DNA of 64,000 bases, taken from assembly GCF_000001735.4 (NCBI RefSeq), contig NC_003076.8:11780001-11844000 (forward strand), in the 5' to 3' direction. The DNA is from Arabidopsis thaliana. Taxonomy: Eukaryota; Streptophyta; Magnoliopsida; Brassicales; Brassicaceae. Below are positions 23,537-36,882 of the stretch, piece after piece (within the stretch, counting starts at the first letter, position 1; every line of letters begins with the position of its first letter). Both the position numbers and the translations under genes were made by a program. The notes beneath the pieces were generated by a model. The model was not told the origin of the DNA. It did no database searches and saw nothing but the letters and a program-made list of their open reading frames with translations.

Positions 23537-26277
23537 CATCGAGAAGAAAATGAATGATAGAGAGGGTCTACATAGTCCTCTCTAGCATCATCATCATACC
23601 CAGCGTCCTCCCTGGAGAGGTCTGCAGCAGAATACTCAATTCCCCTTTCTTCAAAATAGGCTTCCTTCTCTTCTGGAGGGTAATCTGTCTCTTGAGACCA
23701 TCTTGAAGTGAATTCTTTTCTCGGGATAGTGTTAATCCCGCCTTTAGGTTAAGTTTCCTTCTGCATCTGATTCAGCTTACTCCTAAGTTCCTCAATAGTG
23801 TGGGCTAGCTTCTCTATAATTTCATCTTGCTTATCAGACCTCTTTTTAAGTTCTTTTACTCTTTCAGTCTCATATCCTTCTCCTGAGATCGCTCTATCAT
23901 TTCCAGAGGTTCTTCCATCTTCTGTTGACCCTTGTGGAGTTCTGTTGATGTTAAAGTGCAACTTGATGTGCTTTCCAAGGTTGAGACCTATTTTCCCTTC
24001 TCTGACATCTATCACTGCTCCCACTGAAGCTAAGAATGGTCTTCCCAGTATTAAGGGATCCTTATGCTCTACTTCCATATCCAGCACCACGAAGTCTCTA
24101 GGCACTTCTACTCCATTAAACATGACTGGTAGGTCTTTCAGCATGCCGAAGGGTTTTCTAGAAGACCTATCCGCAAGGATCAAAGTCAGGTCACAAGGTT
24201 TATACTGAATGAACTCCAACCTTCTTGTCACAGAGAGTGGCATCAAGCTAATAGAGTCTCCGAGATCGCACAGACAATCGCTGAAAGCAAATTCCCCAAT
24301 GGAACATGGTAGAGTGAAAGATCCAGGATCTTCTAACTTCTCTTGAACAATCCTTTTACCAGCAGCTCGAGATGGAGTGGCGTCACTTTCATCATCTGAA
24401 TCGTGATACATCTTGATCCTTTCCAGTATTAAATTTCTCACATCTTTGTGAGGATCAGGAATCAGGTTAAGAACTTCCATTAGTGGCATCACTGCTTCAA
24501 TCTCGTCCAACTGCTTCGCTGCAACAGACTTGTATCTCTTCATCCATGCTTTCCTGAATGTCCACGGAAGAGCACGTGAGGGTAGTGGAGTAGGTTTGAA
24601 TCGTTTTACCATTCTCTCGATTATGGCGGCCTTCTCTTTCGAGGTGGATTGAGTGAGATGGCGAGAACCAGCAGAATGGTTGAATTCAATAACAGAGACT
24701 TCAACCTGAGTAGAAGCCTCTCCTTCTTGAACATCACTGTCCTAGTGATGAAATCAGGGACTGGTCAAGTTGGCAGCTCTCGATCATGGCAGATGGTGAT
24801 GGCGTGAGCGGTTGCATACTCTTTTGGATTCTGTATAGACTTCCCTAAAAGTCCTGTAACTTTTGGTGCAGAGGTAGATGCTGATTGGCCTTCCAAATAT
24901 CTGACTTTGGTGTTTAATGCTTTCCATTTTGGCATTCAGGTCATTGTAGCTGCAGTCCAGCTTATGGTGCAATTCAGATAATTTCTTAGCAATTTCCATT
25001 GAGCTAGATGCTTGTCCCTGTAGCAGCTGTTGAACCATCTGATTCATTTCAGCATCAGGAGCAGCAGGACCTTGGTTTTGCTGAGGTGCAAACCCAGGTG
25101 GTGGTGGTTGTTGGTAGTTCCCCTGGAATTGTTGCTTAGGAACGAAACCTTGGTTGTAGGGAACAAAAGGTTTGTTCTGACCTTGTTGTTGATGTGTAGG
25201 ATACACCTGATCCTGAGGATTAGCAACGTTGGTGCTGCGGTAGGAGAGGTTGGGATTGTTGGTTTTGAAGTTGTTGTATCCTTTGTAGCCACCCTGGTTG
25301 TTGTTGATGTAGGTGACTTCTTCCAACTGGTTACCCTCCCCATCTTGGACTTGATACTGCTCGTCATCAACAAGGAAGTGCACATGCTTCTGCTGGCTAA
25401 GAAGAATTTTGTCCAGGTTGTCATTCAGCGCTTTGATATCCTTCCTGTGTTTGTCATCAGAGTCAGCTGTTCCTTTGACGGTCCTATCACAGTCCTCGTT
25501 GTAATTGCCATCTGATTGAGCAAGGTTCTCAACCAATTCCCAGCCTTCTTCAACATCCTTGTTCTGGAAATTCCCATTGCTGGCGGTATCCAGAAGCATT
25601 CAGATGCGTGGTAGGACTCCTCTGTAAAGAGTGCTGAGCAGAGAGGCTTTAGAAAAGCCATGATGAGGGCATTGGTTGGTGTAACCCTTGAAACGCTCCC
25701 ATGCTTCACAGAAGCTTTCACCATTCTTCTGTGAGAAACCAGAAATCTCATTTCTGAGTCTTGCAGTTCTGGCATTGGAGAATAACTTTGATAGAAAAGC
25801 CTTCTTGCAATCATCCCAGGTGGTGATTGAGTCATGGGGCAGATTCTTCTCCCAGATGTGTGCTTTGCCACCCAAGGAGAATGGAAACAAACGGAGCTTG
25901 AATCCGTCGTCACTGACACCATTGATCTTCGTTAGGTTGCAGAGCCTATCGAATTCATCAAGGTGGTCGAGTGGATCCTCCATTGGCAGACCATGGAATT
26001 TGTTCCCCTGAATCATCGAGATGAGACCACTCTTAATCTCAAAGTTGTTGTTCTGGATAGTAGGAGGTGCAATTCCCTTCCTCTGACGGTGATCACGTGG
26101 TGCATCTCCAGCACCAATGTTGGCAGGGCCATTTTGTTGATTCTGTTCTTCAGCCATTTCGAGTGGTTGCTGAGGTACAGGGTTGACTGTGGTTCTCCCT
26201 TTTCTGAGTTCGCGAGCTGTGCGGTTGATGTTGTCGTTGAAAAGGAGGTTCTGATTGCCTGTTAATCGAGTTCGCAT
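23537..26277 (-). pseudogene. gag-protease pseudogene of element D
   Basis: It starts at 26277 ([19 protein letters not shown]...). The gag core is clear ([32 protein letters not shown]..., [20 protein letters not shown]). A TGA at 25600-25602 interrupts it, then the frame resumes through a Gln/Asn/Pro-rich linker and shifts near 24890. The protease domain is in the frame 24612-23749, where the active-site segment reads DLGDS instead of DLGAS. The original stop is at 23537-23539. No CCHC zinc knuckle is visible. Dead copy. Confidence 0.87.
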
Positions 26278-26405
26278 ATAGCAGAGGTGTACCTGGATCA
26301 AGAAGACAACAAGAAAAACACACAGTTAGTAACCGAAAAGAAAATTGAAAAACAACTTGATCTAAGCAAGTCTGAAATCTCAAATGTAACAAACAAACAC
26401 CCAAT

Positions 26406-26419
26406 TGGCAACGGCGCCA
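26406..26419 (-). other. Primer binding site of element D (tRNA-Asp)
   Basis: The minus strand reads TGGCGCCGTTGCCA three bases (ATT) after the 5' LTR. The 13-nt match to the tRNA-Asp 3' end stops where 'AATTGG' begins. Confidence 0.92.
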
Positions 26420-26422
26420 AAT

Positions 26423-28293
26423 TGATAATAGGTTTTTTAAGTCAATTATCCTAAAACACCAATCATATCGTTGTAGTATTTTAGGTTGTCAATCCAAATG
26501 GGTGTGATGCTAACAATCAAGATCTGATCAGAAGTTACTAAGTTAAGCCAAGCAATAACAGGTTTTGGTGTGTTATAGCAATCCTAACTGAACATGCAGA
26601 AAACAGAAAATCAAACAGAAACAGCAAAACACTCGACCAAGACAGCTCTGTGCAGAGCACTAGATGAGGTCGAGTGACAGGTCGAGTAACAGGCAGAAAG
26701 TGAAACAGGGATACTCGACTGCACAGTCTGTTGCCAGACAACTGGGTGGTCGAGTATCAGGTCGAGTAACAGGAAAGAATTGCAGAAACTAAGCAACAGA
26801 TAACAAGATGCAGTAAACAACAGTAGAGTAAACAAAGAATTCAATCAGATAAAGAATTCCCGAGGATGGGGTAATCGAGTAGTTTCGTTTTCTCAGTTTA
26901 CAGGTGATTGACATGCTCAATAAATTAACCCTAGACAACAAGTTCATTAACCAAATCTAAGTGCCACCGCAACAGAGACTCTAAAGTTAACCTAGTCCCA
27001 GACTCAATCACCATTGACGAGAGCTAACCTAACAGGCATTACGAATCAACAAGTTAAAGCCAAAACGCTCCCTGCAACCAATACCTTGGTACAGGGTCAC
27101 GAATCTCTGGAATTAGTGGTTCAGACATTTCATCGAACACCTTTTGGGCGCGGAAATGTCTGGGCTCAAATTCGAGTTGATCAGAAAGCAATAGGCATTA
27201 AGAACAACTAATCCAGAAGGGATCTATCAACCAATACTCAATCACCTAGCATACTGAGAATTCTACACTACTCTAACCCATCCTCAGAAATCTATTCACT
27301 ACTCAGACATCATAACAGAAAGCATAAACGTTGAACAAATTGAAAACATGATAACAACAATGTAACAGCAGGATGATAACAGAATGAACAACAGTAAACG
27401 AACTCAAGAACAGAAACTGAATACTGAATACTGAATAGATAAAGAGAAATCCGTATTACAAAAAGTCTAGAACAGAAGGTCTGCGGAAATAAAACTAGAT
27501 AAAAACTTCTTGTCTGCGAAAATGAGAAATACATGCTACTTATAGCCAAATATCCCGAAACCCTAATACTCAAAACGACGAAGTATTGGGACGGGTTAAG
27601 AACTGTACTCGACCCACGTGGTCGAGTGAGACGTCGAGTGAATAGCTGGAGTCTTCTTTTCTTCCTTGTGCTCGAGTCTCTGGTTGAGTGCGGAATGAAG
27701 AAGGCTCTGAAGCTTGTCATCGAGTATGCAGTCGAGTGGTGGTGATGGTGATACTCGACATCCAGATAGAGTGATCAGGTCGAGTAGAGGTATGGCAATG
27801 GGATGAAGTCACTCGGCTTGGGGGTCGAGTGATGTGATCGAGTGGTGTCAGAAGATACTCGACTTCCAGATTGAGTGACGAGGTCGAGTGGTGGTCTTAT
27901 GATGGAGTTACAGACACTCAACCTCATGGTCGAGTGATGTGATCGAGTGATGGTCTGGTGATGGAGATGAGGGCACTCGACCTCGTGGTCGAGTGGTGAA
28001 GTGAAATGGTGATGTCCTTTGCTCGACCCGGGGGTCGAGTGGCCTCTTGAGATCTTGAAGCTCCTACTCGACCACGGGGTCGAGTGGTTTGACATGATCA
28101 GGTCCGCTTCTGCCAGTTAGCTCGTCAATAGCTCCAAATCACCTAAATCAACACAAATATTCAACATGCATGCAAATCTATCCTAAACATGTAAAGTGAT
28201 GACAAATGATGAGAAATGGTATAAAACAGTGATGATATGATGCTAAAGTGATGACAAATGGATGCTCAAAACATGCAACATACAAACTTATCA
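26423..28293 (-). repeat. 5' LTR of element D
   Basis: 1,871 bp, from TGATAATAGG to ACTTATCA on the + strand. A TATA-like CTACTTATA (reverse strand) is at 27536-27544. The U3 segment (about 27600-28090) is full of ACTCGACC/GGTCGAGT palindromes. Confidence 0.92.
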
Positions 28294-28469
28294 GCTACAC
28301 TATCAAAGCTTTGAGAAGCAAGAAGAAGCTTGGTTAGTGTTTTGGATTCGAATATGACTTGATGTCATGTGTATGATTGAGTATAAGAACTTAAATCTCA
28401 ACCGGATTTTAAAAGCCTAAGTAGTGTTTCCTTGTTAGAAGATACAAAGCCAAAGACTCATACGGATTT
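28294..28469 (+). repeat. Single satellite monomer between elements D and E
   Basis: 176 bp of the 178-bp satellite. It begins with D's right TSD (GCTAC, 28294-28298) and ends with E's left TSD (GATTT, 28465-28469). It shows that D and E inserted about one monomer apart in what was a continuous array. Confidence 0.93.
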
Positions 28470-30264
28470 TGATAATAGGTTTTTAAGATCAATTATTCTT
28501 AAAGCACTATCATGTCGTTGTAGTACTGAAAGTTGTCTATCCAAATGGGTGTGATGCAAACAGATGAGATGTGATCAGAAGTCACTAAGTCAAGCCAAGC
28601 AATAATGGTTTTGGGGTTTCTAACAGTCCTAAACGAACATGGAAAAAACAGAAATTTTAACAGAATTACTAAAATCACTCGACCACAACTGGCTGATGCC
28701 AGAAAGCAGAACGTGGTCGAGTAACTGGTCGATTAACAGACAGGAAATGAAACAGTTATACTCGACTGCACAGTTTGTTGCCAGACACTGGGTGTGGTCG
28801 AGTATGCTGGTCGAGTAACACACAGGAAATGAGACAACGGTACTCGACTGCACAGTCTGTTGCCAGACACTAGCTGTGGTCGAGTAAGTTGGTCGAGTGA
28901 TTACAAAAAATAAGAAACAGGCAATGAGAACGATAAAGCGATAACGATAAAACAGAGAAATTAGATAGAGAAGAAAATCCTAAGGATGGGATAATCGAAT
29001 GGAGTTGTATCCTAGCCTTTCCGGATGGTTAACAAGAGCAATCAAGCTATCCCTAGACAACAGGTTCAACAACAGATCAATTCACTCACGTGATAGAAAT
29101 CCTCAAGCAAAGCTAGCCCAGACTAATTCCCATTAACCGAATCTAACTATGCAGGCAATAAGAATAGATAGATAAAGTCAATACACGCTTTAAACGACCA
29201 ATCCCTTGGGATAGAGACGCATATCTCAGGAACTAGTGGATCAAGCATTCCATCAAACACCTTCTGGGTAAGGGAATGCTTTTGATCGAATTCTAGTTGA
29301 TCAGAAAGAAATAAGAAGTAAACACAACTAGTCCCGCCGTTTAATCAGTTCTAAAAACTTAACCATTCTACATAATAAGGATTCCACAACCATTCTATCC
29401 CATCCTTAAGAACTCTATGTCACTACTCAGACAACATGCTCAAAGACATAAACGCATGTAAATGATAATATTGCATAAGTAAAGAGATAAAGAGTAGAGA
29501 AACAAGATGACCGATGAAATCAAATGCGGAATCTAATATTGCAAGATGACTTGGAAAAACCTCGAATTATAGGTTACAGAAGCAAAAGCAGCGAAACCAG
29601 AGTAAAACATAAAATAAAACTGAAGCAAAAAACTCAATGTCGACTAGATGTCCCAGGACAAAACCCTTAGACACTTATTTATACAAAACGAAATAAAATG
29701 ATAGTAGATGGGCCGGGAACCTAATCGACCGACCCATAGAGTGATAATGGGCCGAGATGGACTTCGTGATGGGATGAAGCTCTGGACCGCTTCCAAACAC
29801 TTCTTCTTCTCCTCTTCTCTTCCTTGTGCTCAGCCTGTCTGGTTGAGTGCGTTTTTGAGTAGACTCTAAAGATGTGGTTAAGTGCTTGGTCGAGTACTGG
29901 TGTTGGTGGTGAGTGATGATACTCGACCCGGGGGTCGAGTAATGTGGTAGAGCGAATGGCCGAGTGGTATGACGAAGTGAAACTCGACCAGGGGGTCGAG
30001 TGATGTCATCGAGTGGCCTGAGCTGCGGTTACTCGACCACGGGGTCGAGTAGATGGGAAGAATGGCTCCAATGTCACTCGATCAGGGGGTCGAGTATGGT
30101 GCTGGATGTACTCGTCCTGGGTGGTCGATTATGTCTTCTGGTTCAGGCTCGCTTCTTCCAATTTGCTCGCCAACAACCCCAAATCACCTGAAAACAACTC
30201 AGAAATTCAATATCTATGCAAAGCTATCCTAATCATGCAAAGTATGCAAGATGATGAGAAATGA
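28470..30264 (-). repeat. Solo ATHILA LTR E, left part
   Basis: Starts TGATAATAGG at 28470 and stops at 30264, where element F is inserted; it resumes at 41598. With the right part it is ~1,879 bp and has no internal sequence, so it is a solo LTR. The flanks are GATTT (28465-28469) and GACTT (41682-41686), a TSD with one transition. U3 palindromes such as ACTCGACCCGGGGGTCGAGT are at about 29920-30090. Confidence 0.9.
30260..30264. repeat. Target site duplication (left) of element F
   Basis: AATGA within solo LTR E, identical to 41593-41597. Confidence 0.92.
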
Positions 30265-32057
30265 TGATAATATATTTTTAGTCAATTATTCCTAAAACAC
30301 CAATCATGTCATTGTAGTATTTTAGGTGTCAATCCAAATGGGTGTGATGCAAACAGATGAGATGTGATCAGAAGTCTCTAAGTCAAGCCAAGCAATAACA
30401 GATTTGGGGTTTCTAACAGTCCTAAGCGAACATGCAGAAAACAGAAGCAATAACAGAATTACTAAAATCACTCGACCACAACAGGCTGATGCCAGAAGTA
30501 GGATGTGGTCGAGTAATAGACAGGATATGAAACAGCTATACTCGACTGTACAGTCTGTTGCCAGACACTGGGTGTGGTCGAGTAAGTTGGTCGAGTGATT
30601 GTAAAAACTAAGAAACAGGCAATGAGAACGATTAAGCGATAACGATAAAACAGAGAAATAAGGTAGACGAGAAATTCCTAAGGATGGGGTAATCGAGTAG
30701 AGTGGTGTCCTAGCCTATTCGAATGGTTAACAAGCGCAATCAAGCTATCCCTAGACAACAGGTTCAACAACAGATCAATCCACTCCCGTGATAGAAATCC
30801 TCAAGCAAAGCTAGCCCAAACTAATTCCCATTAACGGAATCTAACTATGCAGGCAATACGAACAGACTGATAAAGTCAATAAACGCTCTAAACGGCCAAT
30901 CCCTTGGGATAGAGACGCATATCTCAGGAACTAGTGGATCAAGCATTCCATCGAACACCTTCTGGGTGCGGGAATGCTTGGGATCGAATTCCAGTTGATC
31001 AGAAAGAAATAAGCAGTAAACGCAACTAGTCCTAAAGGGATTCAATCAATTCTAAAACTTAACCATTCTACAGACTACGGATTCCACAACTACTCTATCC
31101 CATCCCTAAGAATTCTAAGTCACTACTCAGACAGCATGCTCAAAGACATAAACGCAGGTAAACGATAATATTGCATAAGTAAAGAGATAAAGAGTAGAGA
31201 AACAAGATGACTAATGAAATCAAACGCGGAATCTCAATAACTTGGAAAAATCGCGAACTACAGGTTGCAGAAGCAAAAGCGGCGTAGCAGAGTAAAACTG
31301 AAAATAAAACTAAAGCAAAAACGCAATGTCCACTAGATGTTTTAGGACAGAACCCTAAAACATCTATTTATACCAAACGAAATAAAATGATAGTAGACGG
31401 GCCAATAACCTAATCGCCCGGCCCATAGAGTGATAATGGGCCGAGATGGGCTTCGTGATCCGATGAAGGTCCAGGCCGCTTCCAAACACTTTGTCTTCTC
31501 CTCTTTTCTTCCTTGTGCTCAGCTTGTCTGGTTGAGTGCGGATTTGAGTAGACTGTGAAGACGTGATCGAGTGTCCGGTCGAGTGATGGTGATGGTGGTG
31601 AGTGATGATACTTGACCAGGGGGTCGAGTAACGTGGTAGAGTGAATGGTCGAGTGTGGTCAGGTGGTGTGGCGAAGCGGTACTCGACCGGGGGTCGAGTA
31701 ATGTCGTCGAGTGGCCTGAGCGGAGGTTACTCGACCTGGTGGTCGAGTGGACGGGAAGAATGGCTCCAAAGTCACTCGACCTGGGGGTCGAGTATGTGGG
31801 AAGAATGGCTCCAAAGTCACTCGGCCTGGGGGTCGAGTATGTCTTCTGGTTCTGGCTCGTTTCTTCCAATTTGCTCGCAAACAGCTCCAAATCACCTGAA
31901 AACAACTCAGAAATGCAATATGTATGCAAAGCTATCCTAATCATGCAAAGTGTGCAAGAATGATGAGAAATGATATAAAACAGTGATGAATGATACGAAA
32001 CTAGACTCAAAGTGATGATGAATAGACACTGAAAACATGCAAATTATAGACATATCA
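30265..32057 (-). repeat. 3' LTR of element F
   Basis: 1,793 bp, from TGATAATATA to AGACATATCA on the + strand. TATA box complement CTATTTATA at 31364-31372. U3 palindromes are at about 31610-31840. It lacks a 12-bp repeat of 'ggtcgagtaaca' present in the 5' LTR. Confidence 0.93.
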
Positions 32058-32071
32058 ACTCCCCCAAACTT
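32058..32071 (-). other. Polypurine tract of element F
   Basis: The minus strand reads AAGTTTGGGGGAGT, directly adjoining the 3' LTR. Confidence 0.9.
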
Positions 32072-33686
32072 AGTCTTTGCTTGCCCTCAAGCAAATAAGA
32101 AGACATAGTTGAAGGAGAGGAGTGAAGGCGGGGACTCAGAACCAAAGCATATGATAGAGCAAATAAAATCAATGTCCAAGTTGGTAGTTCTAAGATGCGA
32201 TATGATTGAATTCCACTCAAAAACGTTAGCCATGCCTTGTTATCAATAAATCCGTCTCTTATACTCGACCTACACATGTTTTCAAATCTACCAATCCCTT
32301 TAACATTCATTAGTTCTGGAACGTGAATCAAGCAATGCATCATCAATGAACTCATTTGGCTAAGGTGAAGGTCAAGAGACAAAGATGGTCCCCTACAGAA
32401 TAAGCTTAAGTAACAGGGGATCCCTCAAGAATGATTGAGCTTTAGTAGAATGCTAAAGGTAAGTCCCAAGTTATGCATACAGAGATAAGATCCCATCTAC
32501 CCAGAGTATAACAATGAAGCTCTAATGGTAATCCCAACTCCTGTCCCAACTTAACTCTACCCTTTGCACTCATGAATCTTTCAAACTCTTTTTCATATCA
32601 TTCTTTTTTTTTTTTCTCTTAACTCTAGGAGAAGCTTTCTCAACGCTCTTGATACATCTAGCGGGTTTGGACTTCTTTAACAACTAAGGTTCCTGTTTTT
32701 TTTTTTAAAACCAAAGGCTTTTAACCTTTCTTCTTTAGCTAACAAGAACCTCATTCTTTTCTTTAACATTCCCAACACCTTTACTAGATTTTTTTCTAAC
32801 TTCTTTAGCTTACTTCCCCTAGAATTCTTTCCCTTTCCTCATCAACAATGGATTCCCTCTTTTCTTTTAAACACATCCCAACCCATGATATAAGCGCCCA
32901 CCTAGTCCTATCCAGTCTGAAGAACGCGAACTAGAACTACATGAGACACTATCTCTGTCGTTACGAACCTAACACTTTCTACCAAGCTCAATCGAAATAA
33001 GACCTCACAAACACTCACAAGTGATATAGGGCTTGAAAGAAAGTTCAGGTTTGGGTATGGGTTAACTGCTCTAATAAGGAGAGTCAGCTACTTGGATCAA
33101 CAAGAGTGGTTAAAATGAGTAAGAAAATCCAAGTATTTTAGGGTATCCATGAGTTCAAATTCGATGCCAAGACATGATAATTCTAAATCAGATTCAAGTT
33201 CAAATTGATAGGGAATGATATCAGATCCTAACAGTGTGGTCGAGTAGAGCAATCTAGGCATGGTGCAGTTCTTACTTCAATTTCAATGACAACGCATCAA
33301 ACAACTAACAACGAGGGCACTGAGCTTATCTGGTGAACCAAAATGCTTACAAGGCTATCTCATCATTATCCCCTATGCATATGCAACAATCCTAAACGAC
33401 ACACTCTAGACTCGATCTTAAATGCAATGCAACTACATGAACACTCTATTTTTGTGAAATCATTTTCTGGAATTTTTCAATTTTTTTGGTTTTTCTATGC
33501 CTTAGATGAATGCAGACTCAAGATTATACAATGCAACACACACTTCCTGAGCCCTCCCCCAAACTTAAATCACACAGTCCACTGTGTGACCAAATTTGGA
33601 AGAGAGTACTCAGGACAAAAACACATCACAAAAACAAAATAAAAACAAGAGATGGTATATTACAATGGTGGAGTGAGGTGCATACC
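32072..33686 (-). other. Non-coding 3' internal region of element F
   Basis: About 1.6 kb between ORF2 and PPT without a supported ORF; alignable with 58734-60372 in G. It includes short T tracts (32607-32617, 32697-32706) and the second PPT-like motif at 33552-33566. Confidence 0.8.
33552..33566 (-). other. Second PPT-like motif in element F
   Basis: The minus strand reads AAGTTTGGGGGAGGG, at the same place relative to ORF2 as in D and G. Confidence 0.6.
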
Positions 33687-35633
33687 TCAGTGGAAGAAGG
33701 AGCGGAGTTGGTCGTCAATAGCTGTCTGTGATTGCTCCCAGGCCATCGAAGAATCTCCCTGTTGTGTCCCAGCTTCCCCCTGGGGGTACTCGACCTCTGC
33801 TCCTTCGTCGCGGCCAGCACCGCTGTGATGATACTCGACCTCTCTTCTTCTGCTGCGGCCAGAACCGCGGTCGCGTAAGCTACGGGACTGGAAAAGTCGT
33901 GTACTCCTACTGCCAGACCGAGCGAGTGCAGCCTTCTTCTTTCTCCCGAGCTCCCGAGGCTCGAATGATGAATGCCTCGCAGGGACTGGTGGGACTACTC
34001 GGTCACTAGGCTCAGGCCTGTGGTGACTTGGCTCAGGCCTGTGATGACTTGGCCCTGGCGCGTCATATCTCCTCGAAGGCATGTCCTGAGGACGCTCTCC
34101 CTGCGGAATAGCTGTAGTAGAAGAGAAGCAGCTTATCTTGTCCGTCAGAAACGTGATGGCTTTGAAGCACTTGATAAGTAGCCTATCTTGTTTCTTGCAC
34201 CACCTCTGCAACTTACTGTTGTTTCTGTGAGCTTCACTCAAGCTCTTGCTCTCCCGCGCTGGAGGTACGTGCTCACTGAAATGATACATGCTCGTATCAT
34301 ACTCCTCCTCCCTATCCTCATCTGTCTCAGCAATATCATCCTCTGTAGCTTCCGTCGTAGGGACATTGTCATCAGTCGGTGGAGCGCTCTCAAAGTAGAG
34401 GTAATCACGCGCAGGTCTGAAGTCAATGTTCTCACCCTGAAGTATGGTTGTGGCCTCGATGCAGGGAAGCAAAATGTTGGCTGTTCGGGTCAGGGAGTGC
34501 TCGAATTTGTAGCGATAAAAATCGCCAACCATGTCGTATTCCAGAAACTCACAACGCCGCAAGTGATCTAAATCCATCATCCTCGGATCAAACCCTGGAG
34601 ATGTGAGAGGTACACCACATGCAATCAGAATCGGTGTCACAACGCCACCTACACAAAGGGCTCCTCGCACCTTCTTCTTTCCGTTGGTGTGCGCCCACTT
34701 CCTGTATCCACACATATGGATCAACAGAAGCATAACCAGTGGTGTATCATTGAGGTCGCCCTTTAGGACCTTCTTCCCCTTTGTTCTCTGGAGAATGCCC
34801 TTGAGTGCAGAATCAATCATTTCCATGTCTGTGTTAGACACGGTGCCCGTAGATTTCCTGGGGTACAGAACATTCGCTACTGAGCGCTGATAGTAACGGA
34901 TCACAGGGCTTCAAATCTGGTTGCTCTTAGACCTTGCAGAGTTGAGCGCCAAATCGTTCCCAATGGTTAACCACAAATCCTTCAACTCTTCCCTCTCGAA
35001 CTTGGGTTTAGTTCCCTTTCCACTAGGAAAACCAAATAATCCTTCGAAGCTCTTGATAGATAGCTGGTAACGCTACTCGTTAACTGAAAAAGTCAAGAAC
35101 CCCAACCCTTCACTCTCCAGTTCATCTGCAGTAAGTCCCTGATACAACTCCACTTGCAGAGTGGAGAGAAACTCTATTGTTTCCTTCTTATAAGCGACGT
35201 ACGGGTAAGACATCAGCGTCTCAAGATGGCACTTCTCGAATAAGTGCTGTACGTCCTCCAGTAGCCCAAGCTGGGCTAGAGTCTCGTAACAGGGGTACCT
35301 CGTTCCCCAGAAGTCGTTCAGCTCGAAAAGTCTGATGTACTCCTCCACTGTAACTTCATCAGGCTTGTTCAACAGTTTTGTTTCTCTGTGCCATGACTCA
35401 GGCTCATACTCGACGTCAATATCTTCGTCGATCAACTCATATCTGCTGGTCATCGCTCTCTTTCCTCTAGCAATCTCAGCTCTCCTTTCATTGCGTCGAG
35501 CTACTGAGCGTTGGGTCTCGGCTCTGAAGCTCTCATAAGCCTGTTGCTCTCTCTCTGGTCTAGTTGACCAAGATTCAGCTTCATCGACGTTGTAATCCGC
35601 ATCCATGGAGGATTCGCCACTGTAGTTACTCAT
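33687..35633 (-). pseudogene. ATHILA ORF2 (ORF1-family protein) pseudogene in F
   Basis: Exactly the length of G's intact ORF2 (1,947 bp), starting at 35633 ([21 protein letters not shown]...). It is interrupted by two stops: TAG at 35073-35075 (CAG in G) and TGA near 34908 (CGA in G). No indels are needed to align it with G. The acidic segment with the 21-nt siR854-like sequence is kept (34302-34322). The C-terminal part is Arg/Ser-rich. Function unknown. Confidence 0.9.
34302..34322 (-). other. siR854/miR854-like 21-mer in ORF2 of F
   Basis: The reverse complement encodes Asp-Glu-Asp-Arg-Glu-Glu-Glu and matches the 21 nt of Arabidopsis siR854/miR854 as I recall it. The same 21-mer is in G. 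Confidence 0.65.
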
Positions 35634-36882
35634 ATTGATTCCCTGAAAAAGAATGTAACTCAAAACCAAATATCAATATGTTAGTTCAAATAAACACACA
35701 CACTAAACCAGTCAAGTACGCGGTCGAGTGAAACGGTCGAGTAAACGGCGAATTTAGAGAAGACGGTGGCGGTTTGAGGAGCAGTCGAGTAAAGAGACGA
35801 ATGGAGGCGCAGTGAATGGCGAGGTCGAGTGAATGGTGGATAGTTGAGAGATGGTGAAGCCGGTCCGGTGGTCGAGTGAACGGAGATGACGGAAGCACGG
35901 ACAATGGCGAGAAACTCCGGCGAAGATGTTGAGGCGAAGTGTGAAGTGGTCGAGTGAAACGAGAGACGGTGAGAGAGTATGCGAAGCTGGAACGGCGAGA
36001 AGCTCCGGCGAAGTCGAGTAAATGAAGATGAAGATGAAGCACGGAGAGGTCGAGTTGCGGTCGAGTGGTAAGGAGGCGACGGTGAGAAGGAAGAAATGGC
36101 GAAATCGAGTACCGTCGTCGAGTGAAGGAGAGAGTGAAGGAGGTGGCGCGAACGGCGACGGTTGTTTCGAGGTAGAGTGAAGGAGGGAGACAAAGCCGGA
36201 GGGGCGAGATCGAGTGAACGGTGAGGTCGAGTGTGATGGTGCGGTCGAGTGACTGAAGAGGAAGAGATATGGTGAGGTTTGGTCGTGCGTGTGAGGATGA
36301 GGTCGAGTGAGGGTTGTGAGGAAGAGAGATAGTGTCGGTGGGGAGAGATAGGGTTAGATCGAGTGGATGAGATGGAGTGCTGGGATTTTCTTATCCTTAG
36401 AAACGCTTGGGGAACAAAAGTGAGAGGTGGTGGGCCACGCTCTGTCTGTTTGTCCTGAAGCATTGTTTATTGTTGTCTAGGAATGTCTCAGAGCCTTCTG
36501 TAATCCTCTGTAAATTTGATAAGCTCTCTGTAAGTCTTTGTAGCTTCTGTTGGTCGAGTATAAATATGATTTCAAAATTTTGAGTTTTTAAAATCATTAC
36601 TAATACTCGACCAAACTACTCGAACTCATGGCCTCTGAGTGCAACAGAGGTTTTTTCAAATTCTTGAATTTCTGAAATACTCGATCTCCTGTTGCTCTGT
36701 AGAGTAAAAATTTTAAATTTTTACTCTACCTCCACGCTGTTTCTCTGTTCCTGAGAATCACAAACACAACCAAAAACAGATCAAAAATAACGAGAAAATA
36801 AAAGTTTTATTTACAGAAACAGTCTTGGGAATTCCTCCCAAGTGAGCTTGTTTAAAGTCTCTAGCTTGACTCCTCACACTCA
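35634..36882 (-). other. Spacer between gag-protease and ORF2 in F
   Basis: About 1.25 kb in place of pol. Dense in TCGAGT/ACTCGA motifs. The long minus-strand frame 36463-35681 is a low-complexity Ser/Thr/His/Arg-rich product of these motifs and of CT-rich sequence, not a recognisable protein. Confidence 0.75.

Larger units (their letters stand above)
16906..28293 (-). mobile_element. Full-length ATHILA element D
   Basis: An 11,388-bp minus-strand element with both LTRs, PPT, PBS and a perfect TSD (GCTAC). The order on the minus strand is 5' LTR (28293-26423), PBS, gag-protease pseudogene, spacer, ORF2 pseudogene, 3' region, PPT, 3' LTR (18618-16906). There is no room for reverse transcriptase or integrase: gag-protease and ORF2 are only about 1.3 kb apart. 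The LTRs differ in length (1,871 vs 1,713 bp) and sequence, so this is the oldest of the complete elements here. Confidence 0.93.

Noticed and set aside
35681..36463. A 260-aa minus-strand frame in the F spacer
   Set aside because: It is low-complexity Ser/Thr/His/Arg-rich and made of repeated TCGAGT motifs. It is not kept as one frame in D or G and has no family resemblance.
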